Assembly: GCF_008831285.2 (NCBI RefSeq)
Contig: NC_045142.1
Coordinates: 6,560,608 to 6,624,607 of the forward strand
Length of the DNA stretch: 64,000 nt
Origin: Nymphaea colorata
Taxonomy: Eukaryota; Streptophyta; Magnoliopsida; Nymphaeales; Nymphaeaceae
Direction: 5' to 3'
Numbering within the stretch: position 1 is the stretch's first letter; every line of letters begins with the position of its first letter. The notes below the pieces were generated by a model that saw only the letters and a list, made by a program, of their open reading frames with translations, was not told the origin of the DNA and did not search any database. This document shows, piece after piece, positions 23,083 through 34,748 of this stretch. The translations under genes were made by a program, and so were the position numbers.

Positions 23083-23750
23083 TGGATACATATATTATAG
23101 CATTTGTCCCAAAAAGTTAAACGCACATTGTAGGCATCGGGATGCGAATCACCTTGGGTTCTAAATCACACTAGAATCCTCAAAAATTAATGAGCGTGCT
23201 GATCTGCATCGAACTCTATCACACCCTGTTATTTATAAAATAATATAGAGATTGGTATCTTTGTTATTTTATTAATATATTGGTCAATATTTTATATGGA
23301 CTGAATGGACCAATATTGTTACAAATATTGCATAAATGGACAAAGTCCTTAGGCTATTCCATCCAAATTTGTATTCGGAAAAGCATTTTTCATGTTTATT
23401 ATCCAACAGAAATTCAAATATAAGAGTCACACTTGGATCTGACTTGGCTTTTCGATTCAGAAGTTGGATTCATGGTCATTAAATCATGTTTCCCAGCAAA
23501 AATTTGCTTAAAAAGCCAGCATTTCATGGAATGGCTTGATTTAGTGTGTAGCATGACTTTCCTTTCAAAATTTAGTTTTGCACCTACTACGGAGAAAAAG
23601 TTCTCTCTTCTCAATAGCTATAAATAGAGAAGACATGCAGAGAGCCAACAAGCCAAATTCCACGGCCAAGAGTTTGCACTAGAGTTGGGAAGGACCCTAA
23701 CCGTGCTATGCTCCTTGGTGAGAAGGGGCCTCTTGGCCATTTTGTTCAAA
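23083..23750 (+). repeat. LTR-like promoter repeat, left-arm copy
   Basis: Matches 38,905-39,570 (same strand) and about 45,380-46,000 (inverted). All three keep a TATAAATAG box (23,619-23,627 here) about 70 bp before a conserved 'ccctaaccgtgctatgctcc' stretch. A strong TATA box in an otherwise AT-rich non-coding repeat suggests an LTR U3-R region, but TG..CA borders and target duplications were not found. Confidence 0.45.
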
Positions 23751-24110
23751 TTAGTTCAGGTTTGAGCTAAGCTTTAAGGGTTTAGATCAGATTTTTTTTT
23801 TTCTCCAGCCGTCTGTCTCCCTCCACCATTTTTTTCCCTATTTCCTCTTTCCCTCTTTTTGTCTTCTTCTTCAACCCTCTTCGCTTGTTTCCTCTTCTTC
23901 TGCTTTATTTTGTAATTGTCCCATCTACCAACAGCGGCAATTCTATTTTTTCAGACTTGGTTATTCTATTACTTATTGTATGCATCCCTTTTCACAAACA
24001 ATGAGCTTCTTCTACATGAAGCCGACACACTTGCTAGGTTTCCCCTCTAGCATATCAAATGGCAAGTCTTAATGGCATAAAAGAAAGTCATGCATATGAT
24101 CTTCATCTAG

Positions 24111-24395
24111 TTAAATCAAAATTAGAGTTGCATATAAGAATAAAAAAGCAATATATATCAGAGCATGGAAAAGCAGCCTGGACTTTCGGGCATGGGGAGA
24201 GGCAGAGACTCGGCATCTTGTTTTTTGGCCAGAATCAGGTGCAAAACTTGTAGAAGCAGATTTGGAAACAGGATACAAATTTTTTGCATCAGATTCATAT
24301 ATTGTCTTACTGTGTTTTTCTTTTCTTTTTAGATCTGGATCGTTCTTTAGTACTCTTTTTGATGGATCCGGTCTAGACACTATTGTTCCCAACAA
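24111..24395 (-). other. Open frame shared by both arms, unrecognised
   Basis: Starts MLGTIVSRPDPSKRVLKNDP and includes DLKRK and TIYESDAKN. The right-arm counterpart starts at 45,025 (MLGTIVSRPDPPKTVLENDP) and changes frame after about 38 codons. The shared N-terminal frame may be a decayed element ORF; no family recognised. Confidence 0.25.
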
Positions 24396-24421
24396 ACTAG
24401 ACTCCTAAAATTTTTGGAAAA

Positions 24422-24423
<2 letters not shown>

Positions 24424-24497
<74 letters not shown>
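24424..24497. repeat. (AT)n microsatellite at inner end of left arm
   Basis: About 37 AT units. The homologous tract in the right arm (44,959-44,998) has about 20. Confidence 0.97.
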
Positions 24498-24500
<3 letters not shown>

Positions 24501-24940
24501 AAATCTTTTTATGTTAGTCTAACATTTCTTTTTCTCAAAAAGAGGAAAACAACTCTCTCAAATTCACATCAACTACTGAAAATTAAAAGAAAATACATCT
24601 TATTAATTTCTCATACGTAAACTTCAAGGAGAAGAAGTTGTCGTCCTCAGAGTTAAAGTAGACTGCCCTTTCCTCCCAGCGAGGATAAAGCAGCCACTCC
24701 ATCATGGTGGTGGACGCCACTGTCACCACGGAAAGAAACCGTGACTACCATCCCCATTCCCCGGCCCCGGCCTCCATGGCCAATTACCTCAAGGCATCTT
24801 CAATGAAAAAGTAACAACACAGTGGGAGCAAAGTCGACGACCAATAGTTGGCTATGGAATATGAATGCTAGAGAAAAAAATAAACTTAAGCATATAGGCG
24901 ACGGTTCTAAAAAGATAGAGATTGTGCTTCATACGCTATA

Positions 24941-25354
24941 GCCAACATCAACCTCGGGTGCTTCTGCCTAGGGGGCATGCCGGTGGCAGTGCTGCTCGCG
25001 TTCGTTATGGGGTTCGACTTCTGGCTATGGCTGGGGCTTATGGCGGCACAAATGTCCTGCGTCGTGGCCATGATGAGCATCATCTGCCACACCGACTGGG
25101 AAACTAAGGCGGAAAGAGCAAAGGCTCTTACCGGCGGTGACGATGAAAGCAGTTCCACCAATGGCTCCTCTGTTCCTAGTGGCGATCAGCAGCCCTCGGA
25201 TAAGCTCGTCAATATTAAAATCGACGAGCAACATGACAGGTTCTTCTCCGTTCTTGATCATTCTCTCGTCACACTCCGTAAATTATTAATGCATACTTTT
25301 CATCCTTCATTTTTAAATACTCCCTCTCTCTGTTTCTTCAACACCAAACCATAG
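24941..25354 (+). pseudogene. MATE (DETOXIFICATION-type) transporter C-terminal exon fragment, left foldback arm
   Basis: Reads NINLGCFCLGGMPVAVLLAF, then WLGLMAAQMSCVVAMMSIIC and HTDWETKAERAKALTG, then a Ser-rich tail to a stop at 25,352-25,354. The GMPVA-LLAF, GLWLGLMAAQ and TDWE-A-RA-LTG motifs mark the last transmembrane helices and C-terminus of plant MATE efflux carriers, which export organic cations, flavonoids or alkaloids across plasma membrane or tonoplast. The rest of the roughly 480-residue protein is absent. Compared with the other arm, a small deletion changes FNGLWLG to FWLWLG. Open but a fragment. Confidence 0.85.
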
Positions 25355-26696
25355 AAGGGAGTAGAAAACCCAATCTTGAATCCATAGATACAAATATAAT
25401 ACTTCATTGGAGTCCGGGAAGGAAGAAATTTAAAATGGGTTTATCTTTTTGCCAATTGTTATAGCATGGGTTTTTGTTGTTCTTCTTTGATTTTGGACTC
25501 CATGTTGTAATTTCTGGCTTTGAATACAAAGGCGAAAATCTATGAAGATACTGTTCATACATGAGAATTGTGTTCAGGTAGTTCTCCTCGGTTTTCTATT
25601 CACGTCTGTTCCAGCTGGTTCGAGTGAGAGAGAGTAAAGGAGCGGCCGACTATGAACGAAGACACGTTCCCATCCATGAAGATGATAAGAAGATCCAAAC
25701 CGTCGCCACTTTTGATCAGACTTTACTCTTTTGACCACTGATTGTATGCCTGTTATTTATGTGAAAAAGACATATTCTAGTTAAAGCTACATGGAAATAT
25801 CATATCTTGAGTGATTGACAAGGGCATTCAAAATGTGGGTTTCTCAGGCCGGCCAGAATCCAGATGCCTCTTGCGTCTTACACATGCTGTCATGGTGCCC
25901 TTTGAGACGAAACAGGTCATATGCACAGGCTTATGCAGATTCTTTTGCATGCAAAATTCAGGCATACACATGCTGGAAAAAGTCAACTGTACTCTTGACA
26001 CACTTGTACTGAGTTTATATGACCAACTTTTAAAGGAATTTTGCATGCAAAAGAGTCTGCATAAGCCTATGCATATGACCTGTTTCGTCTCAAAGGGCAC
26101 CATGGCAGCATGTGTAAGCATCTGGATTCTGGCCGGCCTGAGAAACCCACATTTTGAATGCCCTGGTTAACCACTCAAGATATGATATTTCCATGTAGCT
26201 TTAACTAGAATGTCTTTTTCACATACGGGAACAAACAGGCATGCGATCTGTGGTCAAAAGAATAAAGTCTGATCAAAAGTGCCACGGTTTGGATGTTCTT
26301 ATCATCTTCATGGCTGGGACCGTCTCTTCGTTCATAGTCAGGCGCTCTTTTACTCAATCTCTCTCGAACCAGCCCGAACTGACGTGAATCGAAAACAGAG
26401 GAGAACTACCCGAACACGATTCTCATGTATGAACAGTATCTTCATAGATTCCGCCATTGTATTCAAAGCCAGAAATTACAACATGGAGTCCAAAATCAAA
26501 GAAGAACAACAAAAACCAATGCTATAACAATTGGCAAAAAGAAGAACCCATTTTACATTTCCTCCTCCCCCGACTCCAATGATTATATTTGAATCTATGG
26601 ATTCAAGATTGGGTTTTCTACTCCCTTCTATGGTTTGGTGTTGAAGAAACAGAGAGAGTATTTAAAAATGAAGGATGAAAAGTATGCATTAATAAT

Positions 26697-27045
26697 TTAC
26701 AGAGTGCGACGAGAAAATGATCAAGAACGGAGCAGAACCCGTCACCGTTGCTGGTCGATTTTAATGTTGACGATCTTATCCAAGGGCTGCTGATAGCCAC
26801 TAGGAACAGAGGCGCCATTGGTGGAACTGCTTTCGTCGTCACCGCCGGTAAGAGCCTTTGCTCTTTACGCCTGAGTTTCCTAGTTGGTGCGGCAGATGAC
26901 GCTCATGATGGCCACGACGTAGGACATTTGCGCCGCCATAAGCCCCAGCCATAGCCCGTTGAAGTCGAACCCCATCGCGAACGCGAGCAGCACCGCCACC
27001 GGCATGCCCACTAGGCAGAAGCACCCGAGGTTGATGTCTTGATGT
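26697..27045 (-). pseudogene. MATE transporter C-terminal exon fragment, right foldback arm
   Basis: Inverted copy of the left-arm fragment. It keeps GMPVAVLLAFAMGFDFNGLW and LGLMAAQMSYVV, but the conserved TDW is TNY followed by a TAG stop at 26,880-26,882, and a second stop (TAA) lies at 26,865-26,867 before RAKALTG. Each arm has private changes, so the inverted duplication is not very recent. Confidence 0.83.
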
Positions 27046-27489
27046 TGGCTATAGAGTATGAAGCACAATCTCTGTCTTTTTGGAACCGTACCAGTAGATT
27101 TTGAAACCGAAAGAACTGCGTAGTTTAAATGATGTTCTATATGAAGAATGGAGATGGGAAGGAGTGCCTCCATTCCTCATAGCTCGGCTCCTCATTTTGC
27201 AGGTATGCCTATATAGCCAACTATTGGTCATCGACTTTGCTCCCACCATGTTGTTACTTTTTAATTAAAGACACCATGAGGTAATTGACCATGGAGGCGA
27301 CCGATTCCATGATGGAGTGGCTGCTTTATCCTCGCTGGGAGGAAAGGGCAGTCTCCTTTTCAGTCGTGCAAACTCTGAGGATGATAACTTACTTCTTCAC
27401 GGTAAAGTTAGGAGAATAGCACTTAGGGTTAAATTAATAAGATGTATTTTCTTTTAATTTTCAGTAGTTGATGTGTAGGATACTCTTAG

Positions 27490-28010
27490 TGTAAGGCCCA
27501 CGATTTCTCTTTCTCCTTATTTATTTTGAAGACATTAAAATAGGTATAGGTTATAAATAGTAGATTTAAATGACTGTCAAATATAACTGAAACTGTCAAT
27601 TTCATCAGAAAAGGAGCAGTTATGGAAAGAAATAAATGGGTTACAAACTAAAAATATTAAAAGAAAGTGGAAAGAAAACTGAAGGGCCATTTCTTTCCTT
27701 GAGAGAGAGATTGCAAAACTCGTATGGCAGTTTTGGAGGCCTTGAAGAGGGTCTATTTAACATTATTTTACAGCAAATAAATACCCCTTTTGCTGCAGTC
27801 ATAGAGGAGAAGGTCCAGCAACAAAGAATTTGAGAAAGAAAGAGAGGTAGGTCCTCATTTCTGCTCTCTTTTTGATGGAGATCGCAATTAGTGCTGCTTG
27901 AGAGAAACACAAAGCGGAGAAGGCTGCTGACGGAAACTCGTCTCAGATTTGACAGGTATGGGAATATTCGGTTATGAGTGCAGCATGTAGCCTTGTATCT
28001 TTGTTGCTTG

Positions 28011-28045
<35 letters not shown>

Positions 28046-29579
28046 CTACATAAGAATAGTAGTGAATCTAAGTGCTTACATGATGGGATATAAATCGATA
28101 TATGATGTGTGTGTGTGTGTGTGTCTACGTAAGGACTCACTGAATTTGTCAGCTTCTGAAGATGATCCCTGTAAAATTTCATAATTTTTGGAGCAGCCGA
28201 TGAAGAGATATGAATTTTTGAATGACCACCTGTCGTTGTAGTGCTTTCTACGATGGCTGAAGAACCAACGGCAGAACGATTGTCTCCCGTGCCTACCCTC
28301 ATCAAATTCAGCTGGTGGGCAGGTTTGAGATTTTCTAATAGTTGACATGAATGGTGGAATTTATTAAATGTATATTGTACATAAATATATATATATACAT
28401 ATTCATATATCTATATATAGAAATAAATACATATATGAGTACATATATACATACATATGGCATATTCAATACAAGTGGACGCATATACATGAATTGGTAA
28501 AAGACCGTAGATAAACGTGTATACCTGACACGTATGTTATAGTGATTATCCTCACTTATTGGGGAATAAAAATGGCTGATTGGTATTTTCTTGGGAATCG
28601 GGCCTTAGGTTGGCTTCGTAGATGAAACGTGGAATATGCTTTATGCAATGGTATATGAAAGTGCGAGTACGAGCTCTGGTCAAGTGGTTGGTTCTATCCG
28701 AGGAGATAGTGGTGTGCATGAGCTTACTGTAGTCGCACACTTCTCCATCTGCAATGGATGGGCAACAGGGTATTGGGTGGCACAAGGGCCCTGGATTTCT
28801 TTATGTTTTTGGTTGGAGAGCGAGGCGTCTCCTGGTCCCTCAACACAGGTGCCTAGAGAGGCCGGTCTACCACTTCAGGTAACATCGGTGGTTGGACGCT
28901 GCTGCTGCAGCAGCAATGTGGGATATCTCAGGAGGCTTCACTTTAGGATACCCTCGATCAGTTCAGATCGTCTAGTGAAGATATGTTCTGTGCTACCTGT
29001 GAGTTGTGGCCACCAGGTTTTCTGTTTTTGGCTCGTCACGTTGGCCATGACCGTTGTTATGACAGACCACTGTTGTAATTCTACGAATATTTGGAGGTTA
29101 TCATTCTAGATAATCAAACATAACTCAAGTCTGCATTATGGATTGATGACTTATGGATGTCGGCCATAGAGTCGTCTGATGAATTTGTTTGACATAATTT
29201 CATACTTACTTTGTCAGGCCATGTTTCACTCATGGCTGGATGTTGCCATACTTAGAGGAATTCTGACACTTCTTTCTATCTCTACAGGTAGTTCTTGAGA
29301 GATCATTGTTTTAGGATTGACGTCCTCAATCTTTGTGATGGACCGGCATTGGCAATCTGGAGACTGCATCGAGTCTGGGTGTTGTGGATGTTTTAGTTGT
29401 TTGAGTCTAAGTGTCTTTGTGTGAAAATCAAATAAGTATGTCCCTTCAAACAGTTTTGGTGTTCGATTTGTTTATGTTTTGGTCATCACTCAAGTTTACT
29501 TAGAGTAAGACTCACGTTTCTTCTGTCATTATCTATATATGAAAAAAAAAAGATTGGTGTCAAAACTTGGGTAGTGACA
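27490..29579 (+). mobile_element. Solo LTR, 2,090 bp
   Basis: Starts TGTAAGGCCCACG and ends GGTAGTGACA, flanked by the perfect 5-bp duplication CTTAG at 27,485-27,489 and 29,580-29,584. TGTAA..CCC starts are common in Ty3/gypsy LTRs. No PBS, PPT or coding region follows, which indicates LTR-LTR recombination. A (GT)n/(TG)n tract at 28,020-28,046, another at 28,107-28,122 and AT-rich sequence at 28,380-28,460 lie inside. The orientation is inferred from the TGTAAGG start. Confidence 0.85.
28020..28122. repeat. Two GT microsatellites in solo LTR
   Basis: (TG)n at 28,020-28,046 and 28,107-28,122, each followed by 'gtctac-taag', so the second looks like a duplicated copy of the first context. 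Confidence 0.9.
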
Positions 29580-29584
29580 CTTAG

Positions 29585-32500
29585 TATAGTTTTGAGCACC
29601 CTACCCAATTCAAATATCTTTTTGACATCACATTAATATATGTATACTAATTAATATACATATATTATTCATTATTTGCATTTGGTGCAAAGAATAATAG
29701 CATTTTTTATTTTATTTATAGCTTTCAAAATTGGTTTAGTAAGTGGCACCGCATTGCTCTTGGGATATTTAATTCCAGATATATCCTTCTCAAATTGTTA
29801 GAAAAAATTATGATGGGAATTTGGAAATGAGGAAAATTCACATGGCAGAGATTGAATTTTTTCTTGAAATGCATGACGCAGTTCCATACCATGCATTGTA
29901 TTTGCATATGTCACAAACTCATGAAGTCCAGCAGGTTAGGATACCCACAACCTTCCCCTTCTAGTCTAATTCCTCTATCCACTATTTTATTGCCTTCTTC
30001 ATCTTCTGTACACATCCTTTTGAGTGCAATGTCAAATACAAGAACTAAGACCTCACCCCTTGCACGTACAACTTGTGAGTGAAATTTGGATGCAGTAAAG
30101 GAAGTTACTGATAAGTGAAGAATCTTCCTAGATTATTTATCCCTTTTGATCATTTGTTTGGATTTTTAGTTTGTTTCTTTGTTTGGATGCAAAATCTTGT
30201 GAAAATCATATTAGATCATGGTCTGGGGTAAACCCGTGGAATGCGACCCATCACATGCAAATGAGTCCAAAGGCCCCTAATTTTGTCTGCCTTTAGGGTC
30301 CTAGGATGCATCGGCGTTAATGATGAGGGTAGTCACAGCTAGTTTTTACTTAGTTAATGTGACCTACCGTTTAAGAGGCAGCGGCATAGCACCCAAGTGT
30401 ATCAAACTAGAGATGTGTCTCTTCATGGCACAATTTTAGCTATATTATGCATCTTGAGGCTAGTAATCATGCCTCTTAGCACATAAACGTGCTGACCCTT
30501 TAGGTTAAAATGCTAAAAGAATATCATATTTTCAACTAGTTGCCATCTCCTTCACACAATGCTTTCACCATCGAGGCAAATGAAAAGGACTAGGTATTAA
30601 ATCAAATGAATTTACACTTAATGTTCTCTCTCTCCCTCTCTCTTTTCCTTCCTCCCCCACCTCCCCTAACCACAGTCACACAGATAGTAGAAACACATGA
30701 AAGACTGACACTGCACGGAAATGCTATGGTTGCTAAGTTGGTGAATATAGTTCCGTTGCTCTAGACAGAATTTGCAGGAGATGAAAAATAACAGTTGAAA
30801 AAATATGAAAAAAACTGGTGATTTCTACTCAGCCTAATGCAATTTTATACCTTTAGAAACGCTGAAATTGCTCTATTTTTTGTGGAAGAAAAGTGCTTTC
30901 AAGCAGATCCTGAATAATTTATGTCGAAAACGATTCCACGTATGCTTATATATACGAAAATCGAATCTGATTTCTACCGTTAATCCCAACTTCCAAGTGT
31001 GGCTAGTTCCAACTAAAGACACCAGGTATCTGTTATTTACCTCTTTCTTTTTTCATTGATGTTATTTAAGAAAACACCAAAGATCGGGGGAGAGGTGATG
31101 GAAAAATGACTAAATTTAGTCAATTTGGGACTTGTTTTCCTGGTTCCATCAATCCGAGACACACTTCCAATAATCTCAATACTCATTATTTCTAGTACAC
31201 AGGCATCTCTTACTTGTTTTCCTCCCTTTTTCTTAAATCTAATTTAATAAATGAGCCAAACAGTCGGCTAACTTTGTGGCCTGATGATTTTTCAAATTTA
31301 TGTCGTTAATGTCACAAAAGGTGCATTCCGTTGCTAAAAACTGTGGTCAAACAATTGTCATTGCTAAATCAAATTTTCCAGATGATTTTTAGCAATACAA
31401 AAATAAAAAAACTATCTTAGTATAGAGGTTAGCCGCTAATTTCAGTTCATATATATATATAAAGCCGGACATGAGAATTTGGTTATGATTGTTGCTGGAA
31501 TCGGACAAGGACAAGACTGCAAAAGCATGATGTAATATGTGGGCAGTGTTTTGGCTGGATGAGTAAATGAGAGGGTGGTACTGAATCACATGTGAAAGGT
31601 AAGTTTGCTTGTGACCCCATCAAAGTTTCTAGGGACAAATCCTTTATTGCGAGTCTGAGACCCTGCACTATACTTTTTACTGGTTACCACCGGATAAACC
31701 CTAATTAGAGAGTGAGGGAGAGGAGATGGGCTTAGACGCAGCGGCGGCCTCCACTGGATCCATGGTCCCCCGCTTTGGCTCACTTTTAAAAAGTGGTCAT
31801 TTATTAGTGGTGGAGCCAGAAATTTTGGCGAGAAAAGTCACAAATACCTAAATTTTTAATTGCTGAATACTATATAATTATGTAAATAAGTACGTTTAGT
31901 TACATAAGAAATTCGACTGGTATGTATCCTTGGCCTGGCTGGACTTATGTTGTGTCACTGATTAATTTTCACTTTAACTCTAATTTGAAGTTTCTGGAGC
32001 TTAATTTAGGTGCTAAATCACATCAAACTCCCCTAAAAGATACATGACACTTGATTATGGCTTTTTCCTTTTCAAATATGAATGATTAGTTTTAGAGTAA
32101 AAGCTCTAGTTGTGCTGGTTTAAGCTGCTATAGTTGTTGTTGCTATAGTTGTCGTTGCTATGCTGATGCGTGAAAAACCCTAAGATGGACTGTTGAACTT
32201 TGAGAACATTGATGAAGCTTTGCCGGGCCATGAGGAGCCATAATGAAATTTGAACTTGCAATCTGACTAATGGTTACATCTATTAACCTAAAGCCGTTGC
32301 CAAATTCTCCTAAATCTTTCATCAGTGTTAATGAATCATACTATTACTTTTTTTTTCTCTCTGAAGAAATTTTTAAAAACACAGTTATGGTTTCTTATGG
32401 TACTTAACTAACATTTTTACAATCATCTAAAGCAATGTACTGTAAGATGTTGCACATATAATAAAGAGAACAGTTCCACCGGAAGTATTTAGTAAGGTTT

Positions 32501-32588
32501 CTTTTCCTTTTTTTTATTGCTAGACAAAGTTGAGTTAGTGAGAGTAAATTAATGATTCAAATGTCCTTAAATAAATTATTTTAGTTTG
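29585..32588. other. Intervening sequence without recognised genes
   Basis: Contains a short member of repeat family R at about 30,540-30,740 (compare 400-620). Otherwise AT-rich, with open frames of at most about 76 codons that match nothing I know. Confidence 0.5.
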
Positions 32589-32710
32589 CATACTGTAATC
32601 ACCACAAATTTTTCCAAAAGACTACGTACTTTTATCAAAACACAAAACGCCATTTTTGAATCCAAATTAGATTCAAAACCCAAGTTCAAATCCAAATCAA
32701 ACATTTCAGA

Positions 32711-32930
32711 CCCATTTGTCCCTCCTTTTTGACAAAGAACCTCCTTTTAAAGGGCGATTTTGGTCTTTTTAGTGGGCAAGACTCATTGGTCTCTCTTTTT
32801 AATAAAAAACCTCCTTTCAGAGAGTGATTTTGGTCTTTTTGGTGGGCAAGTCCCATTTGCCCCTCTTTTTGACAAAAAACCTTCTTTTAGAGAACGATTT
32901 TAGTCTTTTTTGGTGGACAAAGGCCCAACT
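32711..32930 (+). repeat. Three tandem units of about 70-74 bp upstream of the LTR TATA box
   Basis: Each unit contains 'cctcctttt..aga..gattttggtctttttggtggg' type sequence; units start near 32,711, 32,784 and 32,854. The position about 140-350 bp upstream of TATAAATA suggests U3 enhancer-type repeats. Confidence 0.8.
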
Positions 32931-33067
32931 CATTTTACTTTTTATAAGCCTAATGGCCAATCATACGCATTTTCAAACCATTTCTTTTTCAAAATAATTC
33001 AAAATTATGTGAAATTCGGATGAAATTCAAAAAAATTTAAATTTTGTGTTTTTGGCTCCAAAATCTC

Positions 33068-33075
33068 TATAAATA
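33068..33075 (+). promoter_or_regulatory. TATA box of solo LTR
   Basis: TATAAATA followed by a C-run, with a CT-rich leader ('gagctctctctctctctc') about 95 bp downstream, a layout usual for LTR promoters. Confidence 0.6.
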
Positions 33076-33405
33076 CCCCCCACTTCCCCCTCTCTTGGGC
33101 AACAGTGGCCCTTCGGAGAAACCCTATAGTATTCTCACATGAAGACTTAGAGTTTCTCTTGAGCTCTCTCTCTCTCTCCCTCTTCCTCTTTCCATTTCTC
33201 TCCAACTTGGAGCTAGCTACAACTCTTCAAGAGAGCACCAAAGATCCCTTGAAAGACTCATCTTCATAATCTTGGAGCTTCATTCATGGTGAGTTCAAGT
33301 TTATTTCAAGCATGATTGTTCATTTTCCCTTGTTCATTTAGAGGTATATAATCATCAACCCTCTCATTTCTCTCCTATGTTATTTCCTCTCTTCTTCCTC
33401 TTCTC

Positions 33406-33985
33406 ATGGCCAAAAGAGATAGCTCTCAACTCTATTTTAGAGCTAAGAGGCTATGCTCAAGTGCATTGGGAGCATGACAAGATGAAATGATCTTTCATTT
33501 ACATGCTTGAGTCATGTTATCTCATTTCTTGAATGAATTCTTGTTGTTCTTTTGCTTCTTTCTATTTTCCTCTCTTTTTCATTTCTCCATGGCCATAAGA
33601 GATCGCTCTCAACTCTATTTTAGAGCCAAAAGGATATGCTCAAGTGCACCGGGAACATGAGAATATGAGAAAATATTTCATTTCATTGTTGAATCATGTT
33701 CTATTTCTTTCCTTGAATATTGCTTATATATTATCCATGCGTAGTTGCTTGATTTTCCATTTATATTTTGCTTCTCTCGTTTTCTCTCTTCCTCACTTCC
33801 CCATGGCCATGGGAGATAGATCTCTTTCTCTAGAGTCAAAAGGCTATGTTCGAGTGCACCGGGAACATGAGAAGATGAGATTTCATTCCATAGTTGAATC
33901 ATGCTCTCTTTCTTTTCTTAAATATTGTTTTTGATATTATCCATGCATAGTTATTTAATTTTACATTTATATGTGAATGTACTGT
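33406..33985 (+). repeat. Three degenerate units of about 180-215 bp in the LTR
   Basis: Units begin ATGGCCA-AAGAGAT at 33,406, 33,589 and 33,803, and each contains 'ctcaagtgcaccgggaacat' or close variants. Spacing is 183 and 214 bp. The open frames here (e.g. 33,644-33,934) are by-products. Confidence 0.8.
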
Positions 33986-34626
33986 GAGAATGAGAGTATG
34001 GTTTGACATTCTTTTGTTTTATTCATGAAATTTTGAGGTTGGGGCTTGTCCAACCCGAGAAGAAACTTCACGAATTTCTACATGTTAAAGTGCATTTTCA
34101 TATCATTTTGCGTTACTTTCTTTTAGTCATCCGATTAGGAACCCTAATGAGAACCTTATCGTGTGGTTTGAGCTTCTTCCATACCCAACGGTGGAAGAAA
34201 CATGTTTCCTTGCAACCAATGGAATAATAATATTCTATATTTATATAAATCATATTTTCTAAAACATTTTCGAAAAAAACCTTCTAATGCGGCCTTGGAG
34301 ACTTAACTTAGGTTCTTGCATGAGCCCAAGTTCCACTCTGGCCTATATCAAAAATTGTAGTCGGCCATTTTTAAGTCATTTCTTGATTTTAATACTCATG
34401 AAGACATATACGTATATACATGTTATATATGTATACATGCACATGATTATTTCTTTTTGTCATTATCTCTTTATGAATTAACATATCCTTTTACAAACTC
34501 TCATATACGTATATATGAATATATATACGTGTACTTAATTTCAAAATCTCTTTCTCTCTCTTTTTAAAATGATCTTCTCTTCTCTACTTGATTTAAACCT
34601 CATTTTCGTAAGCTTGCATATTCGTA

Positions 34627-34748
34627 TATATAGATATATATATAGATATATATATATAGATATATATATAGATAGATTTATATATAGATATATAGATATA
34701 TATATATATATATAGATATATGTATATATATATAGATATATATATATG
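34627..34748. repeat. TATAGA/TA microsatellite array
   Basis: About 120 bp of mixed TATAGATA and TA units inside the solo LTR. Confidence 0.95.

Larger units (their letters stand above)
10690..24545 (+). repeat. Left arm of giant inverted repeat (block copy 2)
   Basis: Landmarks match 44,915-57,560 in inverted order: small membrane-protein gene 10,702 with 57,556; 91-codon frame 11,285-11,560 with 56,634-56,909; SANT start 19,082 with 49,981; CACTA terminus 21,126 with 47,904; TATA box 23,619 with 45,452; AT tract 24,424 with 44,998. The arm is about 13.9 kb against 12.6 kb on the right. A segment at about 23,700-24,070 is absent from the right arm. Confidence 0.88.
24565..27475. repeat. 2.9-kb inverted repeat (foldback) carrying MATE exon fragments
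   Basis: The left arm (24,565-25,962) is the reverse complement of 26,035-27,475, with scattered substitutions and indels. The outermost 25 bp match exactly (24,565-24,589 with 27,451-27,475), and a loop of about 70 bp lies near 26,000. The innermost part includes 'ttttgcatgcaaaattc' and its complement. No terminal TSD is evident: the left flank is 'tctctcaaatt' and the right flank 'aggatactc'. Transcription across it would give a long hairpin RNA. Confidence 0.9.

Noticed and set aside
25811-26170. 119-codon open frame across the foldback centre
   Set aside because: The sequence is palindromic here, so the frame reads the same segment in both directions; no domain.
28636-29109. 157-codon open frame
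   Set aside because: Lies wholly inside the solo LTR 27,490-29,579 and shows no domain; chance frame in a GC-richer LTR segment.
33406-33985. Regularly spaced repeats as a possible CRISPR array
   Set aside because: Three degenerate units of unequal length inside a plant LTR; no short identical repeats or spacers.
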